DNA of 64,000 nucleotides, from assembly GCA_024707325.1 (NCBI GenBank), contig JANPZY010000001.1, forward strand, positions 62,001 to 126,000, read 5' to 3'. Shown piece by piece: positions 57,558-64,000 of this stretch. The stretch comes from Opitutus sp. (GTDB taxonomy: Bacteria; Verrucomicrobiota; Verrucomicrobiia; Opitutales; Opitutaceae). Positions within the stretch are counted from its first letter, which is position 1. Every line of letters begins with the position of its first letter. A program made the translations under genes and the position numbers. Below the pieces are notes generated by a model that was not told the DNA's origin, ran no database searches, and saw only the letters and a program-made list of their open reading frames with translations.

Positions 57558-58505
57558 TTAGCGCAGTTTCGCGAAGGAAGCCTGGAGCAGCGCGAGGTCG
57601 TTCGCGTTTTTCGTGCGCTCTTTCGCTTTCGCGATAAGGCCGGCTTCGAGTTCGTTCTTCGACGGGCGATTCACCTCATAGAACACACCGAACGCGCCGG
57701 GCCACGCGAGCGAGGCGAGTTTGTAGGCCGCGACTTCGTCGGTGACGTCGTGGCGCGCTTCATCCTCGGGCGTGCCGTCGTGTTTCTTTTCGTCGATGAG
57801 CGGAAACGCGCCGCCTTTGCGCGGGTTGCCGGCGTCGAACGCTCCCGGGAAAAACTCCACGCACTCGGAGAGGATTTCCACGACGGAGAAGCCTTTGTGC
57901 TTCGCCGCGCGCATCATCATCTCGACCATGTGGTTCACCTGCGTGGCGTGACTGCGCGCGACAAAGGTGGCGCCGCTGTTGAGCAGCTTCTTCATCGGGT
58001 TCACCGGCTGGTCGATGGCACCAGTCGGGTCGGTCTTCGTCTTGAAACCGAGGGGCGACGTGGGCGAGGTCTGCTTCTTCGTGAGACCATAGACAGAGTT
58101 GTCCATGATCACGTAGGTGAGGTTCACGTTCTTGCGGGCAACGTGATCGAGGTGGTTGCCACCGATGGAAAAGCCGTCGCCGTCGCCGCCGAACACGAAG
58201 ACGTGCAGATCGTCGCGGCCGAGACTCACCGCGGCCGAGAACGGCAGCGAGCGTCCGTGGATGAAGTGGCCGCCGTGCGTGTTGACGAAATACGGGAACC
58301 GCGACGAACAGCCGATACCGGCCATCGTGACGATGTTTTCGTGAGGCAGGTTGAGTTTCTCGAGCGCGCGATAAAACGACGCGAGCACGGCGAAATCGCC
58401 GCAGCCCGGGCACCACGTGGGGTGATCCGCGGTGAGTGCTTTCTTGGTGAGCGGAGCGCGTCCGTTGGTCGGGACGGTGGGAAGAGTGGAATCAACGGCA
58501 GACAT
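57558..58505 (-). CDS. korB: 2-oxoacid:ferredoxin oxidoreductase, beta subunit
   Basis: 315 residues. The TPP- and cluster-binding N-terminal motif PTWCPGCGDFAVLASF and VFVFGGDGDGFSIGGNHL identify the beta subunit of the 2-oxoglutarate/2-oxoacid:ferredoxin class; IMDNSVYGLTKKQTSPTSP is the matching TPP-domain continuation. With KorA it decarboxylates a 2-oxoacid, probably 2-oxoglutarate, making acyl-CoA and reduced ferredoxin. The alpha gene precedes it by 20 bases on the same strand. Confidence 0.94.
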   Translation of the reverse strand: MSAVDSTLPTVPTNGRAPLTKKALTADHPTWCPGCGDFAVLASFYRALEKLNLPHENIVTMAGIGCSSRFPYFVNTHGGHFIHGRSLPFSAAVSLGRDDLHVFVFGGDGDGFSIGGNHLDHVARKNVNLTYVIMDNSVYGLTKKQTSPTSPLGFKTKTDPTGAIDQPVNPMKKLLNSGATFVARSHATQVNHMVEMMMRAAKHKGFSVVEILSECVEFFPGAFDAGNPRKGGAFPLIDEKKHDGTPEDEARHDVTDEVAAYKLASLAWPGAFGVFYEVNRPSKNELEAGLIAKAKERTKNANDLALLQASFAKLR

Positions 58506-58525
58506 GATCGCGGAAGGTTTTGGGG

Positions 58526-60367
58526 TTAGGCACGAACGTCACGCAGTGCGCCGTAAGCGGAATGGTGGGAAACGCCTTCGATGATTTCGGCGACCTTGAA
58601 CGTGAGGCCGTCGGTCTTGGTGATGCTGCGGATGTGCGGCATCGCGTAGCGCGCGCGCAGCAGCGTCGCGAGCTGGCCGTAGCCGTAGAGACCTTCGTCG
58701 TTCATCTCGACGACGAGCACCGAGCGATAACGCGCGAAGATCGCGTCGAGTCCGGGCGCGAGCGGATGCAGGTGCATGAGATGAACCTGCGCGGCCTTGA
58801 GTCCTTCGCGGCGCAGACGATTCAGCGCCTCGCGCGAGGGACCGAAGGTCGAGCCCCACCCCACGAGCAACACGTCGCCCTCGGGATCGCCGAAGACCTC
58901 CGGCACGGGCAACTCTTCGCCGAGTGTTTTGAGTTTCTCGCGGCGCTTGGCGGTCATCTTGCGGTGCAGCGCAGGGCTGCCGGTGGGATGGCCCGCTTCG
59001 TCGTGCTCGAGTCCGGTCACCGTCGGATAAATACCCGTGGCGATCCGCGAGCCCGGCGGCGCGTGGCGCGTGTAACCATTGAGTGGATACGGTTTGAAAT
59101 CCGCCGGGCGCTCCGAGAGGTCCGGTTTCGGATCGACCATGAGCGACGGTAGATCGGGTTCGTCGAACGCCTCGATGCGGGTCGCGAGCGCCTGGTCGGT
59201 GAGGATGATGACCTGAGTGCTGTATTTTCGCGCGATACGCGCGGCTTCGAGTGCGACGTAGAAGCATTCCTCGACGTTTTTCGGCGCGAGCACCACGCGC
59301 GGCGTGTCGCCGTGGCTGCCGTAGATCGCCTGCATGAGATCGCTCTGCTCGACATTGGTCGGCAAACCGGTCGAAGGACCGCCGCGCTGCACGTTGATGA
59401 CGATGAGCGGAATCTCCGCCATGCACGCCCAGCCGAGCGCTTCCATTTTCAACGAAAGGCCCGGACCCGAACTGCCCGTGACGGCGAGATGTCCCGCGTA
59501 GGAGAAACCGAGCGCATACGAGACCGCGGCGAGTTCGTCTTCCGCCTGCACGAAGAGGCCGCCGTATTTCTGCAGCTCGGTGCGGAGCAGCTCCATGATC
59601 GAGGACCACGGCGTGATCGGATAACCGGCGCCGTAGCGCACGCCCGCAGCCAGCAGGCCGTAAGTGAGCGCAGTGTTGCCATCGAGCGTGACCTGCGGAC
59701 GTCCCGACTTGGAACGCGCATGATCTTCGAAGCGCACAAAGATGTCGCGGATGCTCTCGCCCGGCCACGCGTAGCCGGCGTCGAACGCGAGCATGGCGTT
59801 GCGCACGAGATCTTCGGAACGTCCGCCGAAACGCTCCTTGATGAGCGTGGTGAGTTTTTCGACGTCGAGACCGAAGATCCGCGCGATCAGACCGAGCACG
59901 AAGATGTTCTTACCTTTATCTTTTCCCGTGCCACCAACCGCCTCGATCGTGCCGGTCGTAATCGGCACGCCGACGGCGGTGAAGCGTTTGTCGTCGGGAT
60001 TCGGCGTCACGTGCGCCGCGTCGTAGATCAACACGCCGCCGGTGCGCAGCGAGTTGATGTGGCTCTCGTAGCTGTGCTGATAAAACGCCACGAGAAAGTC
60101 CGCCTGATCGCCCGCGGAAAGGATGTCTCCCGTGCCCATGCGCACTTGGAAAATCGACGGCCCGCCCGAGATCGTGGACGGGATCGTCATGTAGGTCATC
60201 ACGTCCTGGTCGGAGCGTCCCGCGAGTCGCGCGAGAAAACCTCCGATGGTTTGGATGCCGTCTTGGGAATTACCCGCGAGGCGGATGACAACGTCGTGAA
60301 GAGACCGGGGTGCGCCGGCAGAGGCCGCAGTTTCACCCAGGGGTTCGGGGGAATGGGGGCTGACCAT
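58526..60367 (-). CDS. korA: 2-oxoacid:ferredoxin oxidoreductase, gamma-alpha fusion subunit
   Basis: 613 residues from ATG 60367 (MVSPHSPEPLGETAAS). Residues 25-200 are the gamma domain (VVIRLAGNSQDGIQTIGGFLARLAG, FLVAFYQHSYESHINSLRTGGVLIYD); the alpha pyrimidine-binding domain follows with GNTALTYGLLAAGVRYGAGYPITPWSSIMELL and ATGS-like AVTGSSGPGLSLKMEALG, and a transketolase-C-like domain closes it. Gamma-alpha fusion is the usual KorA form in aerobes and many heterotrophs. Ferredoxin-type electrons would serve low-potential reductions. It is the first gene of korAB; a hairpin repeat lies upstream at 60507. Confidence 0.94.
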   Translation of the reverse strand: MVSPHSPEPLGETAASAGAPRSLHDVVIRLAGNSQDGIQTIGGFLARLAGRSDQDVMTYMTIPSTISGGPSIFQVRMGTGDILSAGDQADFLVAFYQHSYESHINSLRTGGVLIYDAAHVTPNPDDKRFTAVGVPITTGTIEAVGGTGKDKGKNIFVLGLIARIFGLDVEKLTTLIKERFGGRSEDLVRNAMLAFDAGYAWPGESIRDIFVRFEDHARSKSGRPQVTLDGNTALTYGLLAAGVRYGAGYPITPWSSIMELLRTELQKYGGLFVQAEDELAAVSYALGFSYAGHLAVTGSSGPGLSLKMEALGWACMAEIPLIVINVQRGGPSTGLPTNVEQSDLMQAIYGSHGDTPRVVLAPKNVEECFYVALEAARIARKYSTQVIILTDQALATRIEAFDEPDLPSLMVDPKPDLSERPADFKPYPLNGYTRHAPPGSRIATGIYPTVTGLEHDEAGHPTGSPALHRKMTAKRREKLKTLGEELPVPEVFGDPEGDVLLVGWGSTFGPSREALNRLRREGLKAAQVHLMHLHPLAPGLDAIFARYRSVLVVEMNDEGLYGYGQLATLLRARYAMPHIRSITKTDGLTFKVAEIIEGVSHHSAYGALRDVRA

Positions 60368-60506
60368 GTGGGGTGCGCGGACTCTCGCCACTTCGTCGCG
60401 CGCATGCAAGCCACTGATGGCGTGGTCGCGCCAACGCCGGGCGCGAATTCGGTCGGTCAGCGGGTTAGCGATGCACTCGAAACGCAAACGTCACCCGCTC
60501 CCGAGT

Positions 60507-60600
60507 GTCATTCTGAGCGAAGCGAAGAATCCAGTTGGAGAAACGACGCCGGATACCGCGGCGCAGCGCGCACTGGATTCTTCGCTTCGCTCAGAATGAC
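60507..60600. repeat. Hairpin repeat (GAGCGAAGCGAAG family), copy 2
   Basis: Inverted arms at 60507-60534 and 60573-60600 with TTCTGAGCGAAGCGAAG, loop of 38 bases, between korA and uxuA. Confidence 0.88.
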
Positions 60601-60630
60601 AGGAGGGGAAACGTCTTACGGCGGAAACGC

Positions 60631-61717
60631 TCAGCCCTTGCGCTCGAGCGTCTTCAGGCCGGCCTGGATGTAGCCCATCGCATACGCCATGCCCGCGTGC
60701 CACGGCGCGGCGCAGCTCATCTGCGGCGCGTGATCGGGGATGATCACGCCGTCGAATTTGTTGCGCTTCAGAATCTCGAGCACGCGCAGCACGTCGACGT
60801 CGCCGTCGTCGATAAACGTTTCCTTGTAGGTCGGCACTTTGCCGCGGACGTTGCGCAGGTGCACGTAGCCGAGGCGGTTCTGCCGGCTGTAGTGATCGAC
60901 GATGTCGTAGATGTCCCCCTCGGTCATCTCCGCGAGCGAACCCACGCAAAACTCGAGCGCGTTGGACGGGCTCGGGTTAAGATCGATCACGCGCTGATAC
61001 ATCGACGGCTGGTAAACGAGCCGCGGCTGCGAACGCACCGTCGGCGTCGGCGGATCGTCGGGATGCAACGCGAGCCGCACGCCGGCTTTTTCCGCAACGG
61101 GCAGCACGTCGTCGAGAAACCGCTGCAAACGCGACCAAAGCTGTTCGTGCGTCGCCGACGGAATCACGCCGGTCTCACGCGTCATCGCGCTCGGATCGAC
61201 GACCATGTTCCACACGAGGCCGTTGGGCATCGGTTGGTCGTAGGGACCTTCCATGCCGACGGACACCGCTCCGCCGCGCGCGTAGTTGCCTTTCGTGCGA
61301 CCCGCGACGCCGGCGATGGAGAAGTTGTAACCCATGATCGGGATGCCCGCCTCGCCCACGCGGCGCACGATCGTCTTCACATTTTCGATGTGTTGCGCGC
61401 GACGCGGACCGTCGAGCAACACATCGCCCCAATGCGCGGGATCGAAGTTCTCGATCGCCTCCAGCACGAGGCCGGCGGCTTCCACCTGTTTGCGCAGTTC
61501 GACCAGTTCTTCGAGCGTCCAGAGCTTTTCCGGTTCGCCCGCGAGGCCCCAGCCCCAATCCGTGCCCAGCGGCTGGTCGTCGGTCGCGGAGTGTCCGCTG
61601 CCACCGCGAAAATAATCCACCAGGTGCGCCACGATGTGCGTGGCGCCCGCCTGCGCGCGCGAACGCGAAGTTCTCCGCGTTCAGCATGTGCCGGTAAAGT
61701 CCGAGTCCGAGTTTCAT
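60631..61717 (-). CDS. uxuA: Mannonate dehydratase UxuA, frameshifted near its start
   Basis: Restored length 361 residues, normal for UxuA. The start MKLGLGLYRHMLNAENFAFAR at 61717 overlaps the stop of the transporter gene (ATGA). An extra base in the CG-alternating run around 61652-61661 breaks AFARQAGATHIVAHLVDYF; the rest is open from 61632. Family marks: DYFRG, ENFDPAHWGDVLLDGP, MGYNFSIAGVAGR, LHPDDPP, EFCVGSLAEM and VHLRNVRG, with the metal ligands His, Cys, Asp and His in the last segments. It dehydrates D-mannonate to 2-keto-3-deoxygluconate in glucuronate catabolism. Confidence 0.95.
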
Positions 61718-63000
61718 TTCAAAATATCGTCCGCCTTCTCGATCTGTTCGAAACGCGGCGCGAGCACATGGTGGATCGCAAACGCCACCAAGTAGGCGCA
61801 CGCGCAGATCGTGAACAAAATCGTGTAGCCGCCCGTGATGCCGCCGGCGTCCTTGCTCGCATCGAGCAGCTTGCCCGTGAAATACGGGAACAGCATGCCG
61901 CCCGTCGCGCCCGCAAAACTACCAAGGCCGATGACCGACGCGACCGCGCGCTTCGGCAACATGTCCGAAACAGTCGTATAGAGATTCGCCGACCACGCCT
62001 GGTGCGCCGCGCCCGCGAGCGCGATGAGCAACACCGCCGTCCAATCACCCACGCTCGTCGCCGCGAAGATCGGCACCACGCAGAGCGCGAAGATGAACAT
62101 GCCGGTCTTGCGCGCCCGCGTGACCGACCAGCCACGACTCGCGAAATAACCCGTGATCCATCCGCCCACCACGCTCAGCGCGGTGATGATGAGATAAATC
62201 GTCACGAGATGCACCCAGCTCTCCTTCAACTGCAGACCGCGCGTCTGTTTGAAATAGTCAGGCAGCCAGATGAGAAAAAACCACCACACCGGGTCGGTGA
62301 GAAACTTCGCCACGATAAACGACCACGTCTGCCGGTAGCGCAGCAACGCGCTCCACGGCACGCGCGCCTTCGCGACATCCGTCGGCGTCGGCTCGGTCGT
62401 CGCCGGCTCCGCCGGTTCGCGATAACTCCGCAGCCAGATAATCAACCACAGGAAGCCCGCCGCACCCGCGAGCAGGAACGCCGCCTGCCAACCCCACATA
62501 TACGCGACCACCGGCACAAGCGCCGGCGCGACCACCGCACCGACATTGGCGCCCGAGTTGAAGAGGCTCGTGGCAAACGAACGCTCCTGCGGTTTGAACC
62601 ACAGCGTCACGACCTTGATCGCCGCCGGGAAATTTCCGCCCTCGCTCACGCCGAGCGCGGCGCGCGCGGCCACGAAGCCACCGACGCTGCCCACCATCGC
62701 GTGCGCCATCGCCGCGAGGCTCCACGCCGCGATCGACACCGCGTAGCCGATCTTCGAACCGAAGCGGTCCACGAACCAGCCGAACCACAACAACCCGAGA
62801 CCATACGCGCCCTGGAACGCGGTGTTCATCAGGCCGAACTGCTCGTTCGTCCAATGCAGCTCCTCATCGAGCAGCGGCTTCAGCAGCGCGAGAATCTGCC
62901 GGTCGATGTAGTTGATCGTCGTCGCGAAGAACAACAATACGCACACATACCAACGAAAATTCCCGAGCGGGTTTGTCTCTGCGGTGTTTGGGGTAGCCAT
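61714..63000 (-). CDS. Hexuronate MFS transporter (ExuT-like)
   Basis: 428 residues with 12 predicted membrane helices. The first helices read FATTINYIDRQILALLKPLL, which is the anion:cation symporter (ACS/ExuT) signature, followed by YGLGLLWFGWFVDRFGSKIGY and ALGVSEGGNFPAAIKVVTLWF, typical of hexuronate carriers. The stop codon overlaps the uxuA start by four bases, and the kdgK gene lies upstream on the same strand. It should import glucuronate or galacturonate with protons. A 405-base gap to kdgK holds a hairpin repeat and a 22-bp array. Confidence 0.93.
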   Translation of the reverse strand: MATPNTAETNPLGNFRWYVCVLLFFATTINYIDRQILALLKPLLDEELHWTNEQFGLMNTAFQGAYGLGLLWFGWFVDRFGSKIGYAVSIAAWSLAAMAHAMVGSVGGFVAARAALGVSEGGNFPAAIKVVTLWFKPQERSFATSLFNSGANVGAVVAPALVPVVAYMWGWQAAFLLAGAAGFLWLIIWLRSYREPAEPATTEPTPTDVAKARVPWSALLRYRQTWSFIVAKFLTDPVWWFFLIWLPDYFKQTRGLQLKESWVHLVTIYLIITALSVVGGWITGYFASRGWSVTRARKTGMFIFALCVVPIFAATSVGDWTAVLLIALAGAAHQAWSANLYTTVSDMLPKRAVASVIGLGSFAGATGGMLFPYFTGKLLDASKDAGGITGGYTILFTICACAYLVAFAIHHVLAPRFEQIEKADDILK

Positions 63001-63077
63001 GATGGGGAAATCGATTTTGCGAGCCTTAGCCTGCGCGGGAGTGCACGCGTGAGTGCGGACAATTCGCCTCCTGTTTT

Positions 63078-63192
63078 GTCATTCTGAGCGAAGCGAAGAA
63101 TCCACTTGGAGTTTCGCTGCCACGCCGCGCGACGAAGCGCACACTGGATGTCAGGCTAGCCTTCGGCTGAACTTCGCTGCGCTCAGAATGAC
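63078..63192. repeat. Hairpin repeat (GAGCGAAGCGAAG family), copy 3, with insertion
   Basis: Left arm at 63078-63105 is intact. The right arm is split: a 23-base segment containing AGGCTAGCCTTCGGCTGAAC lies between TGGAT and TTCGCT; the arm ends at 63192. Confidence 0.82.
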
Positions 63193-63225
63193 AGAGAGAA
63201 GAACGTTCCCGATTGCGGCTCAGTC

Positions 63226-63405
63226 CGCACACGGTCGTGACGCGGTTCGCACCATGTCCCGACTCAGGCCGCACTTGGGCTCGACGTGGTGCGCACTCTG
63301 TCGCGACCCGGACCGCACCTTGGCGCGACCTTGTCCGCACTGGGGCTCGAGTCGGGACGCACTCGGTCCCGACTCGGTGCGCACACTGTCCCGAGTCGGT
63401 CTGCA
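63226..63405. repeat. 22-bp periodic palindrome array, copy I
   Basis: Nine consecutive cores at 63226, 63248, 63270, 63292, 63314, 63336, 63358, 63380 and 63402 are all exactly 22 bp apart; eight read CGCAC. Monomers alternate between GTSCGCAC and GTCSCGAC types every 11 bp. The array ends at the kdgK stop codon. Confidence 0.92.
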
Positions 63406-64000
63406 TCAGCGCACGACCCGGGCGCTGCCGCCCGCGATGAGTTTTTCCACTTCCTTGCGCGTCGCCATCGAGGTGTCGCCGGGCGTGGTCGAAGCGAGTG
63501 CGCCGTGCGCCGCGCCGTAGTCCACGGCTTTTTGCGCATCGTCGAATTCAAGGAAACCGAACTGCAGGCCCGACGCGAAACTGTCGCCGCCGCCGATGCG
63601 GTCGAGGATCTCGAGTCCAGGATACGCGCGGCTCTCGTGGAATTTTCCGTCGTGCCAGAGGATCGCGCTCCAGTCGTTCTTGGTCGCGGTGATCACGCGG
63701 CGGAGCGTCGTCGCGGCGACCTTGAAATTTGGATACGCCTGCACCGCGGTGCCGATCATGCGCTTGAACGCATCGGCCTCCACGTGCGCGAGGTTGGCAT
63801 CGACGCCCTCGACTTCGAAACCAAGGCACGCGGTGAAATCCTCCTCGTTGCCGATCATCACGTCGACGTAACGCGCGATCTCACGGTTGACCTCGCGCGC
63901 CTTCGCGAGTCCGCCGATGGACTTCCAGAGCGAGGGACGGTAATTGAGATCGTAGGAGACGATCGTGCCGTGACGTTTCGCGGCCTGCACGGCCTCGATC
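63406..64000 (-). CDS. kdgK: 2-keto-3-deoxygluconate kinase (PfkB family), 5' part outside window
   Basis: 198 residues are visible, continuing beyond the right edge. The PfkB C-terminal signature is complete: VSYDLNYRPSLW, VMIGNEEDF, and the ATP/anion-hole motif DRIGGGDSFASGLQFGF with the catalytic Asp of GGGDSF. The insert LHDAQKAVDYGAAHGALASTTPGDTS follows. KdgK phosphorylates 2-keto-3-deoxygluconate, the product of UxuA, to KDPG for the Entner-Doudoroff route. The neighbourhood of uxuA and an ExuT-like carrier on the same strand supports this over other sugar kinases. The start codon cannot be placed. Confidence 0.88.
   Translation of the reverse strand, partial: IEAVQAAKRHGTIVSYDLNYRPSLWKSIGGLAKAREVNREIARYVDVMIGNEEDFTACLGFEVEGVDANLAHVEADAFKRMIGTAVQAYPNFKVAATTLRRVITATKNDWSAILWHDGKFHESRAYPGLEILDRIGGGDSFASGLQFGFLEFDDAQKAVDYGAAHGALASTTPGDTSMATRKEVEKLIAGGSARVVR

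Noticed and set aside
63226..63405. CRISPR array
   Set aside because: The units are only 22 bp with no constant repeat and unique spacer division; variation is spread over every unit, and there are no cas genes in the window.
63026..63406. Coding repeats in the 22-bp arrays (for example minus-strand 126-residue frame here, and 15851-16057 on plus)
   Set aside because: The period of 22 is not a multiple of three, so the peptide repeats only every 22 residues in mixed frames. The frames exist because the arrays lack stop codons, and the arrays end at the stops of real genes.

Overview
The window is high-GC DNA (roughly 63-65 %) from a Gram-negative heterotroph. TonB-dependent receptors, an outer-membrane-type galactan locus, a hexuronate locus, a 2-oxoacid:ferredoxin oxidoreductase and weak Shine-Dalgarno sites together suggest a verrucomicrobial bacterium of the Opitutaceae kind. 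That placement is inference; no rRNA is present. About 50 genes are dense on both strands, with one tRNA-Leu at 40410-40493.

Left third (1-21 kb): a minus-strand pterin operon (6-pyruvoyl-tetrahydropterin synthase, FolE2, short-chain reductase); an MBL-fold hydrolase, pyruvate kinase and an MFS carrier on plus; a U32 protein; a YqjD/E/K-like envelope operon; a KinB/AlgB-like two-component pair; a long nucleoside monophosphate kinase; and a MacA/ATPase/two-permease ABC export operon with a four-helix-bundle (S23) gene inside it. Middle (21-43 kb): a TonB receptor, a LytS/LytTR pair, an FAD oxidoreductase, an SlyD-like FKBP, a divergent tesA / ybbA-ybbP-like block with a GxxExxY gene inside it, an ECF sigma factor with a VWA protein, an oligopeptide-binding lipoprotein, an OGG1-like glycosylase, glyoxalase I, phosphatidylserine decarboxylase, an iron alcohol dehydrogenase and a REP-associated transposase. 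Right third (43-64 kb): a complete galactan-utilisation operon (GH53 endogalactanase, TonB receptor, GPH symporter, LacI regulator, GH2 beta-galactosidase), ClpB, a secreted RCC1-repeat protein, KorAB, and a glucuronate route (ExuT-like carrier, UxuA, KdgK).

The least explained content is between genes. At least eight gaps hold arrays with an exact 22-bp period, built from 11-bp monomers that each carry an 8-bp near-palindrome (consensus GTSCGSAC plus 3 bp). Some arrays are framed by hairpins or terminal inverted repeats that abut, or even supply, the stop codons of neighbouring genes. Two small genes (S23 and GxxExxY) sit in inverted-repeat-bounded cassettes, each exactly between the ATPase and permease genes of an ABC operon. 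A RAYT gene lies between two near-identical REP pairs, and a roughly 95-bp hairpin repeat occurs three times plus one half copy.

Eleven single-base indels, nearly all in short homopolymers, break ten otherwise sound genes (folE2, U32 twice, NMP kinase, permease 1, macA, GxxExxY, GPH carrier, clpB, RCC1, uxuA). The common pattern points to sequencing or assembly error, so these genes are described at their restored full length.
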